Source: CS4-C045 sp963844115 (GTDB lineage: Bacteria; Planctomycetota; Planctomycetia; Pirellulales; UBA7805). From it: DNA of 64,000 nucleotides. The position numbers and the translations under genes were made by a program. The stretch covers positions 62,001 through 126,000 of the forward strand of contig CAWJNN010000087.1 in NCBI GenBank assembly GCA_963844115.1, read 5' to 3'. The notes beneath the pieces are model-generated. The model searched no databases, was not told the DNA's origin, and saw only the letters and a list, made by a program, of their open reading frames with translations. Shown piece by piece: positions 57,228 through 64,000 of the stretch. Within the stretch, counting starts at the first letter, position 1. Every line of letters begins with the position of its first letter.

Positions 57228-58369
57228 CTATTCGCTGGTGGGATCAAAGTCAGGAATGATGTAAAAGCCCCGTTGAGTCAGTCGGTTTTCATGCAACGAA
57301 TACAGGCCGTGGACCTTGTCGAGCCGCGCGTTAAGTCCAAAGATGTGGCATAGCGCGTACGGGTGCCCGAAAACACAGCTTGCGTCCAGACGCGATCTTC
57401 ATGAGACACCATCACACTGGTTCGGCTACAGACTTTGGTGGTTGCACAAATTGCGCAGGGAAGCGCACCGTCCAATGGCACGAAATTGTGCCCGTGGCTC
57501 TGGCCCAGAAATCGGTAGGTGCTGGTGGCCGGCTGGGCTTGCATCGACTTGACAATGGCTTGCAACCGCAGCCAGGTTTTGCCGGTAAAGGCGAGGCTCA
57601 GTTTCTTTTCTTCGGCGTCGGTCGCTTCCAGTGCGTCGGTCACGACCAGGTAGAATTCGCCCGTTTCCGGGCAGGAACAGGGTGGGCCAACCAGGATCGC
57701 CCCGGTCTCGCGCGGCGGTTGCGACTCGCCGCCCCGCCGCGCGAAACGTTGCGACCTTTCGTAGGCCGACGCCGTGTACAACACGGGAAAATGCAAATCG
57801 CTCGGCTCCCCCACCGCCTCGGCGTTTTGCCGGAGATGCTTCAGCGGGCGCGACAAGTATTTCAAGGGCGCCGGTTTCGCGTCTGTGCTAAAGGACATCT
57901 CGGTCACCGCCGTGTCAACCGTTGTCGCCCGCGCGGCTGGCCTATCGTCGACGACCAGTTCGTACGACCATTTGTCGTCCAGTGTCAGAACCTTGTCGGC
58001 GATCAGGCGCTGCAGCGCCGCATCGGCGACGTCGGAAAACAGCCGGACGTTGTATTCCTGCCCGAACGACTCACCCCGTGGGTTTCGCACGTCGACGCGA
58101 ATACCACGACAAAAGTTGCCTTCATAGATGGGCGTCATCTGAATCGTCATTTCGTCCAGCGTCGCCGCGGGCATACCGCGACGCATGGCATAGTTGCGTA
58201 GCAGCTCGAACCGAAAATCCCTCAGGTAGGCCTCGGGCACGGGCACCCGCCGTAGTTCCCGACCGCTTTTTTCGCCGCGCCGAATACTCAGCGCAAAATT
58301 GGGCGTCGCGGTTGATAACGCGGTCAGAGCCGTCGCAGCGGTCTCGGCGGTTCGAGTTTGCACGTTCAT
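57228..58369 (-). CDS. JAMM/MPN protease candidate with Cys insertion, one frameshift
   Basis: About 380 residues. An N-terminal ~190-residue domain of unknown type precedes an MPN domain: Glu221 ('RETGAILVG'), His292-Gly-His294 and Ser322-His-Glu-Asp325. The loop between HxH and SxxD is ~27 residues instead of the common ~7 and contains Cys305-x2-Cys308-x5-Cys314, maybe a second zinc site. The frame breaks at CCC 57366-57368; the other frame continues 'GHPYALCHIFGLNARLDKVH' and ends 'IIPDFDPTSE' at 57228. Between the Ubl and the unfoldase genes; likely removes or processes the tag. Confidence 0.75.
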
Positions 58370-58499
58370 GGTCGCCTGCCTGGCAAAAAATGGTGGGGTG
58401 CCTGGTAAAGTGCCGGGTAAAAAATAATTGTTCGTAAATCAAGCGGGCGAGGCCGGGGACGACCCGCTGGCCGCCCCCGACACTTCACCGCCCGATCGC

Positions 58500-58787
58500 T
58501 CAGCCGCCCAAGTGCGTCTTCGGGGTTACCCAAAGTTTGGCCCCCGAATCGACTTGATCGCCGATGGCGACTTCGTCGTCGAGAAACGCGCCCTGGTCGT
58601 TATGCAACGCCCATGGAACGTTCTCGGGTAACGAAAAACGGTTTGCCGCCGCACGAGCGACCGCGCCTGCCGGAAGAGCCGGTTGAATATCGTTGGCAAC
58701 CACGGAGTGGGTGCCGGTGACATCCGCCAGCTCGAGGCTGATCACGTCGCCGTTGTCGGCCACGGCGGGTTCTTGTCGAGTTTCCAC
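58500..58787 (-). CDS. Ubiquitin-like protein ending in Leu-Gly-Gly
   Basis: 95 residues. Predicted beta-grasp: 'VISLELADVTGTHSVVAND', then helix 'LPAGAVARAAANRFSLP', then strands 'WALHNDQGAFLDDEVAIGDQ' and 'GAKLWVTPKTHLGG'. The chain stops directly after Gly-Gly, like mature ubiquitin, so no processing would be needed before E1 activation. Its first base overlaps the last base of the upstream gene. With E1, E2, RING-like and JAMM genes around it, it is the probable conjugated modifier. Confidence 0.85.
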   Translation of the reverse strand: METRQEPAVADNGDVISLELADVTGTHSVVANDIQPALPAGAVARAAANRFSLPENVPWALHNDQGAFLDDEVAIGDQVDSGAKLWVTPKTHLGG

Positions 58788-59602
58788 TACGCACCTCCTT
58801 CTGCAGGATCAACCTGCACTGGTGAAAAGTCGCAAATCGTGGAAGTCACGTTTGCGTCGACAAGCAGTTCAACTGCTTCGATCATCTGCGACACGACGTG
58901 TCGCAACGCATCCAATCCGATGTGAACCAGCCGCGCCGCCGCAAAGGGCGGCACGCCGGTGAGATCCACCTCGGCCACGATGCGCGTTGTGTGGTCGGAT
59001 TGTTCTTGCGCCAGGCGGACCAGGCGGCAACGGTTCTGCATGTCCGTCAGCAGCTGGTCCAGCCAAGCGCGGCGGGCGTCCGAAAGATCCGGGGGAACGG
59101 CCTGCAGCAAAGGGAACCGAACCGCCAGGCGGTTAGCGTCACAAAGGAGTTGCCCCTGCCGCGCATGCGGGCCGGCCTCCACTGTGAGCGCGCCCTGGGG
59201 CAGCTCTCGCTTCAGTTCGTCCTCTGCCGGGCATTCCCAGCCTTCGGGCAACTCGCCCGCCGCGCTAATGCGTCCCCAGTGGATCAGCTCAGTCAGCGGA
59301 TGCAGAATCTCGCCGTTCCCGTCGTCCCAAGCTTCCTGGCTGATCACGTCCTGGGGCAAATGAAACTCACGGTGCGCGTGCCCCGCCTCGCGCACGGTCT
59401 TCCACAGTCCCGGCTGGCCGAGCTCGGCCGCTTCGTCGGGAAGGGTGCACGTGTGCAGCGTTAGCCAGCGGCGATCGACCTTGGCCGTCATACCCCCTCC
59501 CCCTTGGCCAACATCGTCGTGGCGGAACACATCACGCTCCGCTTGAAAGCCAAGTTCGCGTAGCTGGTCGGTCAGGTTGCGTGTACGGGTCATCGCCAAC
59601 AT
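58787..59602 (-). CDS. Uncharacterised protein of the ubiquitin-like cluster
   Basis: 271 residues, no membrane segment. Two parts: an N-terminal half with 'LTDQLRELGFQAERDVFRHD' and 'LTLHTCTLPDEAAELGQPGL', and a C-terminal helical half with 'RIVAEVDLTGVPPFAAARLV' and 'LDALRHVVSQMIEAVELL'. The C-terminal strand-strand-helix look is a little like CesT/YbjN-type chaperones, but I would not assign it. Tightly packed between the E2-like and Ubl genes (1-2 bp junctions), so it probably belongs to the pathway, perhaps as substrate adaptor. Confidence 0.7.
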   Translation of the reverse strand: MLAMTRTRNLTDQLRELGFQAERDVFRHDDVGQGGGGMTAKVDRRWLTLHTCTLPDEAAELGQPGLWKTVREAGHAHREFHLPQDVISQEAWDDGNGEILHPLTELIHWGRISAAGELPEGWECPAEDELKRELPQGALTVEAGPHARQGQLLCDANRLAVRFPLLQAVPPDLSDARRAWLDQLLTDMQNRCRLVRLAQEQSDHTTRIVAEVDLTGVPPFAAARLVHIGLDALRHVVSQMIEAVELLVDANVTSTICDFSPVQVDPAEGGA

Positions 59603-59603
59603 G

Positions 59604-60332
59604 TCAGTCTTTCTCTTTTCTGGGCTCTGTTTTGTTGGGATCTGTGTTGTTGGGCTCTGTTTTGTTGGGATCTGTTTGGCCGGGCTTTGCTGGTTTGTTA
59701 GGCTCCAACAGCGCGACTTTGGTCAACGGAACGCGATGCAGATTATGTTGCCACCACTGGGCGATTTCCGGAGCGAACACGCCCGCGGGGTCCTGGACAT
59801 CAACCTGAATGGATTGCATCGACAGGGCACCGTACGCTCGCAAGATCAACATGGCCGTCCGCGAACCGGCCGGTATTTGGGGCGCGATGCAAAGTGATTG
59901 TTCTGGTTGATGAATTTGAGGGAGCCAGACATCGCGCGGCAGAATCACCTGGAAAAAGGCAGAGCCCGGTAACGGACGCTGAAAAGCCTCGGTGCGATAG
60001 GTAAATCCCAGCAGCGCCCGGTTTCGCAATTGCAATTCGTTGTTGGCGTTTGGCTGACACGCAACGGGCACCTCGAGCGAAATCAGCGCTCGCAGGTGTT
60101 CGGTCATATCGAGCGAATCGATCCGCAGGCGTCCCGGCGGAGCGAGCTGTCCCAAGGAGAGCAGATCTCGCGCCTCGAACAGTTTGCGGTTGCGCGTCGC
60201 GGCGTCGCCGCCACAATCCTTCATGGCCGCGTCCAACATCGCTCGATGCCGAGGATTCAGCACGACCCGTGCGAGGTTGTTCAAGCTGGTTTTTTCGACG
60301 GCGTCGCCGCCAGGTGAGGCAAGCTTGTTCAT
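59604..60332 (-). CDS. E2-like (UBC-fold) conjugating protein candidate
   Basis: 242 residues from ATG 60332, which overlaps the E1 stop as ATGA. Residues ~75-205 follow the UBC fold order: strand 'FFQVILPRDVWLPQIHQPEQ', then 'SLCIAPQIPAG' with Cys148 at the place of the catalytic Cys, then helix 'MLILRAYGALSM' and 'DVQDPAGVFAPEIAQWWQHN' matching the E2 'DPLN..A..Y..N' region. The N-terminal ~70 residues are extra. The C-terminus has 'DPNKTEP' repeats. Between E1 and Ubl genes; should accept the tag from E1. Confidence 0.75.
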   Translation of the reverse strand: MNKLASPGGDAVEKTSLNNLARVVLNPRHRAMLDAAMKDCGGDAATRNRKLFEARDLLSLGQLAPPGRLRIDSLDMTEHLRALISLEVPVACQPNANNELQLRNRALLGFTYRTEAFQRPLPGSAFFQVILPRDVWLPQIHQPEQSLCIAPQIPAGSRTAMLILRAYGALSMQSIQVDVQDPAGVFAPEIAQWWQHNLHRVPLTKVALLEPNKPAKPGQTDPNKTEPNNTDPNKTEPRKEKD

Positions 60333-61624
60333 GAGTCGATCTCCTTGCAGATCTGTTCGCGAATCAGCGCTCCGCTCGCCCCGCGGCGGACGACAGCCCA
60401 AGTTGCCTGCTCGGCACCCAAGGCCCGTAACGGCCGGTCCCGCCTGGCATTCAATAAGTGGCCCGGTGTGGCCCGGTGCGTGAAAAACGGTTGCGGAACG
60501 ATTGCTTCGCCGCAGGCCCCACAACTTGGTAGTGATTCACCCATCGTCATGAAGAGGTCCACCTGATGCGAGTCGCAACGGCAAACGGCTGACTCAACGT
60601 AGCTCAACGCGTCTAACGTGAACGAGACGCCGGCCAGCGATCCACCGTCGTGACCGGCCGTCCCCGCCAGTTCGCTGGGGCTGCACTCGACCAACGGCCG
60701 CGGCGCCTCGATCCGCTGCAGCACGCTGTGGTCACAACGACAGTTTTTGTTCGAGGCAAGTTCTGCTTGCGTTGTCTGATGCGTAAATCCGCAGTACTGC
60801 AGCAACGTGTCGGCAACCGGTCGGCCCAGCGTCAGGACATACCGCGCCCACTGCATCAGGGCCAGATCGGCGGCCAGCGAACAGAGAAAACTAGTCGACA
60901 TCGTTGGCATGATCTGAACGTGTTCCGTCGCGCCGTTGGCATCGTTTGCGATATCGCTGGTGCCGTCCCCATCGTTTGCGCCGCTGCAGCTGAAGACCGA
61001 CGACTGATTCATGTGCCGCCACTCGTCTTCGCCAAAACCGCAGAGCAAGCAAGGGCCGTCGGCCGTAGCGTTTGCCACGAAGCGAACCTGCGCCACCAGC
61101 GTTTCACCGTGTACGGCTGCTTGTACCAGCGGAATCCCCAAGGCGCGAAAGCGACTGGATACATCGGCTTCGACGGCCAAATTGTCGGTGGCCAGGAACA
61201 CGACATCCGCATCCGCCGTCGCGACGGGATTCAAGTCTTGAACCTTGCCGTCGTAAACCAATACGCGTGTATCGGGACTGATCGCCTTGCAGGCCTCGCC
61301 GGTGCTGGTCGCCTTGGCGGTATTCAAGTCGGCCGCGGTGATCTCCTGCGTCACGAGGTTGGCGGTCTCGTCATAGCGACCCGGATCGACCAGCCAGATG
61401 ACTTCGATCCCTAACCGGGCCAGGTGCAGTGCCACCCGCCGCCCCACCGATCCGACTCCTACAACGACGGCCTTGCAGCCCGCGAAGACTTTGGCGGCGG
61501 AACGTTCCGTCCCGATCAGCTGTGGAAACCGCTGCTCAACGTCCAGACCGTGGGCGCACTGCGCCAGTGCCGTGGCCAGCACGATCTCACGAAAGCGGGC
61601 GGTTGGTTTAAAGTTCTGGTACAT
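60329..61624 (-). CDS. E1-like ThiF-family activating enzyme
   Basis: 431 residues. Rossmann ATP site GVGSVG (56-61), Asp80 in 'WLVDPGRYDETANLVTQEI' (the E1 D..R..NL..Q pattern) and 'DADVVFLATDNLAVEADVSS'. Zinc-type Cys pairs: 'CLLCG', 'NCRCD', 'CRCD' and 'CGACG'. A candidate catalytic Cys lies in 'SSVFSCSGANDGDGTSD', a loop region after the adenylation core. It starts 17 bp inside the FHA-RING gene end and ends in overlap with the E2-like gene, so translation is coupled. Role: adenylate the Gly-Gly end and pass it to E2. Confidence 0.9.
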   Translation of the reverse strand: MYQNFKPTARFREIVLATALAQCAHGLDVEQRFPQLIGTERSAAKVFAGCKAVVVGVGSVGRRVALHLARLGIEVIWLVDPGRYDETANLVTQEITAADLNTAKATSTGEACKAISPDTRVLVYDGKVQDLNPVATADADVVFLATDNLAVEADVSSRFRALGIPLVQAAVHGETLVAQVRFVANATADGPCLLCGFGEDEWRHMNQSSVFSCSGANDGDGTSDIANDANGATEHVQIMPTMSTSFLCSLAADLALMQWARYVLTLGRPVADTLLQYCGFTHQTTQAELASNKNCRCDHSVLQRIEAPRPLVECSPSELAGTAGHDGGSLAGVSFTLDALSYVESAVCRCDSHQVDLFMTMGESLPSCGACGEAIVPQPFFTHRATPGHLLNARRDRPLRALGAEQATWAVVRRGASGALIREQICKEIDS

Positions 61625-62192
61625 GGGTCAGTCCCTCGCTGTGCACAATTTCGGCGTCGCAGTGCCCACACCGTCCCGACATCTTGGTGCACTCCAGGCG
61701 GTCTTCGCCGGGCACGTCTTCACCATGATCGTGGGTCGGTTGTCGGCAAGTCGGGCAGACGTAAATTCGCATGTTCGCGTCGTCCGCGATCGGCAGTCGG
61801 CAGTAACCACACGGCACACCCAGCTGGTCTTCCGCCGGCGGACCCGAGTACGGGCGGTTCAGCAGCGACACGTGCAGCACGTGTTCGTCGATTCCCACCA
61901 CGTCGCCTGTCTTCAAAATGTTGATGCGATTGGCCTGTAGGCCGTTAACGGTCACGCGCAAGTCGGTGTCCGTCGCCATCAGCAACTTGGCCCCCGTCTT
62001 GTTGCGGATGGTCTCCAGCAGGATCGCGGCCGCTCCGTTGTTCGTGCGCATCAGCTGCCCTTCGTTCACAGCCAGTCGCTCCAGATCGGGCAGCGCGAAG
62101 TATTCCGGTCCCTGCGGACTCGCCTCCAGCGCAAGCTGGACCTCTGAGTCGTTTTCTGGAAACAGGCAGTATTGCTGCGTGGAGTTCGACAT
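61608..62192 (-). CDS. FHA-like plus RING/treble-clef zinc protein (E3 candidate)
   Basis: 194 residues. The N-terminal ~115 residues look FHA-like ('LRVTVNGLQANRINILKTGD', 'VVGIDEHVLHVSLLN'). The C-terminus has eight zinc ligands in RING-like order: C128-x2-C131, C146-x2-C149, H154, C168, C175-x2-C178. Prokaryotic RING-type domains near E1/E2/Ubl genes have been described in comparative genomics. An FHA domain would bring phospho-Thr recognition, so the protein could link phosphorylation to tagging. First gene of the cluster, with a 455-bp divergent promoter region upstream. Ligase activity is inferred. Confidence 0.75.
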   Translation of the reverse strand: MSNSTQQYCLFPENDSEVQLALEASPQGPEYFALPDLERLAVNEGQLMRTNNGAAAILLETIRNKTGAKLLMATDTDLRVTVNGLQANRINILKTGDVVGIDEHVLHVSLLNRPYSGPPAEDQLGVPCGYCRLPIADDANMRIYVCPTCRQPTHDHGEDVPGEDRLECTKMSGRCGHCDAEIVHSEGLTHVPEL

Positions 62193-62647
62193 GACGATGA
62201 ACCTTTGTTTCTTTCAGTTACGCGTGCAAGCGAAGCGCTAGCGCGGAATGAACGAAGCCTTACCTACTGCTTCTAGCCTCAAGTCTCCCACCGATACTTC
62301 TCCGGCCTTCACTTCCACTTCTTCTGTTCTTCTCTTGCCCTTTCTCACTGCTATCTCACACGCACGACGGCGCGAGTCTGGGACAATAAACTTTCCGATA
62401 TGCGAAACTTTCGCATCAGCGCATACCTTCTGTTTGCCATGCGTCGAACAGGTGTCTCTCTAAAACTCCCACGCGAGATCACCGTTTGTTGCGATATAAA
62501 ACGTTGCAAGAGAAGGACTTTTAGAAAATTCCAAGATTCTTGTCCCAAATCTCGCTGCTCGCCCGAGAGAGAATTAACGGTGACTGCGCAGGCAGGCGGT
62601 CGCTGCCTACCGAGGGCAGTTCGTGGATCTCAACAGGCGGGGTTCTA
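62193..62647. promoter_or_regulatory. Divergent control region between the ubiquitin-like cluster and sigma-like gene
   Basis: 455 bp without a convincing gene between two divergently transcribed units. It is more AT-rich in places than the flanks. Short frames here have no family features. It should hold promoters for both sides; I see no unambiguous -35/-10 or -24/-12 pair. Confidence 0.45.
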
Positions 62648-63619
62648 ATGGCGTCCGATCGAGAAAAGAAGAACAAAAACGCAGACAATGCGATAAAAAA
62701 TAATAGTTACAAGGCAATCGAAAAATTACTTCGCAGTAAAAGCGAGAAACAGCAACAGAAAGGATTGAGACAGGTACGGAACTTGTTAGCACGTGACGCG
62801 AAGCTTTGGCTTGAGGAAAGTACGCGGCTGGAGGATTTGGGCATTCGCCTGTCGGGCTGCGACTATTTGGCAGCCCAGGACGACGCCGTGTCAGCCCTTT
62901 CGCGACAGATCGCCGAGCCCGGCAATTCCGATTTCCAGCATGGCCTTCGCTTCCACATGCAAACGCTGGTCGAGTGGCAGGCGATCGAAGGAGCGATTAA
63001 GCGACTATTGCTCAGTCCAAGTGACGACGACCTTAATCGCGGGATGGTTTTGGTGTACGAAGTCTACAAGGAGCCCATTCTTGGTCGTCTCCGCCGCAGC
63101 CGGTCGAAACCCAAGGGCCGTCCTTCACCGGACTTTTCGAAAGGGCAATTACCTTCGCGCGCCCTGTGCGACGTTTGGCAAGCGACGATGAAGAATTTGT
63201 GGAAGCACGTCTGGAAAGGTCACTTCAAATACGACCGCAGCTTGTTTGCCTTCCTGATCAAAATCGCTCGCTGCCGTGCGATCGATTGGATCCGGCGCGA
63301 GGAACGATATCGGCATGGCGAAGATGTCGAGCCGCCAGCTCGCGACCAGGTGAACGGGACAATATACCTGAAGGAGGATTTTAGAGACTTCTACACAGCC
63401 CTGAAGGAGGCGGAACGAAAAACACTGCAGTTGGATGTTGATCTCTTTCAAGAAAACGATTGGCGCTGGGTCGATGGAGAAACATTCGCAACCGTGTTCA
63501 TTGAACGCAACGCGAAAGCTGGCGGACCGCCCGTCGAACCGGAGACGGTGCTGCGGCGACGTTCCAGGGTACGTGGTAAATTCCGGGACTATATCGAGAG
63601 AAAGGGCAACGATGTATGA
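62648..63619 (+). CDS. ECF-like sigma-factor-related protein with long N-terminal extension
   Basis: 323 residues from ATG 62648, after GGCGGGG. The first ~170 residues are helical and Lys/Gln-rich, with no known family. Then a sigma region-2 look: 'LCDVWQATMKNLWKHVWKGH', 'YDRSLFAFLIKIARCRAIDW', 'IRREERYRHGED'. The end ('PETVLRRRSRVRGKFRDYIE') fits a region-4 recognition helix. It may be a transcription regulator for the divergent ubiquitin-like cluster; that link is only positional. Confidence 0.65.
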   Translation: MASDREKKNKNADNAIKNNSYKAIEKLLRSKSEKQQQKGLRQVRNLLARDAKLWLEESTRLEDLGIRLSGCDYLAAQDDAVSALSRQIAEPGNSDFQHGLRFHMQTLVEWQAIEGAIKRLLLSPSDDDLNRGMVLVYEVYKEPILGRLRRSRSKPKGRPSPDFSKGQLPSRALCDVWQATMKNLWKHVWKGHFKYDRSLFAFLIKIARCRAIDWIRREERYRHGEDVEPPARDQVNGTIYLKEDFRDFYTALKEAERKTLQLDVDLFQENDWRWVDGETFATVFIERNAKAGGPPVEPETVLRRRSRVRGKFRDYIERKGNDV

Positions 63620-64000
63620 ACATCACGATTTAGGGAAACAAAAGCGGACGATGTCTGTGGCGGAGGAAACAGAAATCACAGACGTCACCGCTGATTCAGT
63701 GGACGCCTTGCTGGCGGCCTCGTTGATCGAGCATCTGGAGCCGTCGATCGACTGCGTTTCCACCAGCGACATGGAAGAAGCGGCCAGCGCGCTGTCCGAG
63801 TCAGACCGGAAAGCGCTTGCTGCGATGGAGAGCGCGGACGACTTTATTGCACGGATGCGCGCCGAATTCCCGCCTCCGCAACCGGCGGAACTGCAGCTGG
63901 AGTTCGATACCACGTGGCGAGCAGCTTCCGAAACCAAAGCACAGAAAGCACATTCGATGGCCCTGCAAGATAAAGAGCTGATCCGTTTGGCGGGTAAGAT
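63612..64000 (+). CDS. Unknown protein, 3' end outside window
   Basis: Starts at ATG 63612, overlapping the sigma-like gene by 8 bp, and is open to the right edge (129 codons). The sequence begins 'MYEHHDLGKQKRTMSVAEET' and is acidic and helical ('MEEAASALSESDRKALAAME'). Overlap suggests coupled translation with the sigma-like gene; an anti-sigma or regulator role is possible but no motif is seen. Confidence 0.6.
   Translation, partial: MYEHHDLGKQKRTMSVAEETEITDVTADSVDALLAASLIEHLEPSIDCVSTSDMEEAASALSESDRKALAAMESADDFIARMRAEFPPPQPAELQLEFDTTWRAASETKAQKAHSMALQDKELIRLAGK

Noticed and set aside
57380..58201. Long plus-strand frame of ~270 codons opposite the JAMM gene
   Set aside because: It mirrors the codon structure of the minus-strand gene, is rich in Arg/His as antisense frames of GC-rich genes are, and has no family features.
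51124..62192. Classical pupylation/proteasome locus
   Set aside because: Only the ATPase resembles that system; no Pup, Dop, PafA or proteasome subunit is encoded here.
51124..62192. Calling the cluster a Bil- or CBASS-type antiviral operon
   Set aside because: E1, E2, Ubl and JAMM are shared with those systems, but there is no cyclase or effector, and an unfoldase plus FHA-RING suggests protein turnover. Defence remains possible but is not shown.
1..64000. tRNA, rRNA or known riboswitches
   Set aside because: Reading both strands by eye I found no convincing cloverleaf, rRNA block or riboswitch core; a covariance search would be needed to exclude them.

Overview
The window looks like a Planctomycetota chromosome segment of Pirellulales type. 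The evidence is a YTV-repeat cell-wall protein, a PSCyt1/DUF1549/DUF1553 gene followed by a DUF1501 gene, a secreted sulfatase, squalene-cyclase-repeat proteins, a lipase maturation factor protein, a PEP-CTERM tail, and many small palindromic repeats. At least nine genes are broken by one- or two-base frameshifts (eleven events), nearly all in short GC-rich or homopolymer runs with both halves intact. This looks more like indel errors in a long-read or metagenome assembly than real gene decay. I annotate those genes as single loci and give each break.

Layout: 1-13 kb holds housekeeping and envelope genes (DUF3891 end, CutA, LysM protein, YTV protein, HEAT protein, lipoate ligase, an NtrBC-like two-component pair, a squalene-cyclase-repeat protein). 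12-15.4 kb is a TonB plus TonB-dependent receptor pair. 15.7-18.0 kb is a row of four small unrelated same-strand genes separated by related ~140 bp elements with attC-like ends, a candidate integron cassette array, next to a degenerate group II intron on the opposite strand. 18.7-28.2 kb holds a PDZ protease, a lipase-maturation-factor/acyltransferase/lectin-domain cluster, a Gfo/Idh/MocA oxidoreductase, phenylalanine hydroxylase and a nuclease. 28.7-47.7 kb holds a toxin-antitoxin pair, an LRR protein, a sulfatase, cytochrome/DUF1501 genes, a CDF transporter, galactokinase and a large esterase-like protein. 47.8-51.1 kb is an accessory zone with two related truncated IS copies flanking an HNH endonuclease operon remnant.

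The most interesting part is 51.1-62.2 kb: a long minus-strand gene cluster that reads as a nearly complete ubiquitin-like system. In transcription order it encodes an FHA-RING-like zinc protein (E3 candidate), an E1-like ThiF protein, an E2-like protein, an unknown protein, a ubiquitin-like protein ending in Leu-Gly-Gly, a JAMM protease, an ARC/Mpa/PAN-like AAA unfoldase and a second AAA protein with altered Walker motifs. After a hairpin comes a second, PRTRC-like module: a MoaD/ThiS-like ubiquitin-like protein, an E2-family-D-like protein, a second JAMM protein and a second ThiF protein. Many junctions overlap or abut. A divergent sigma-factor-like gene and a partial unknown gene lie just beyond it, at the right edge. 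Together they suggest tagging of proteins, removal of tags, and unfolding of tagged targets, in a lineage where this window shows no Pup, PafA or proteasome gene.
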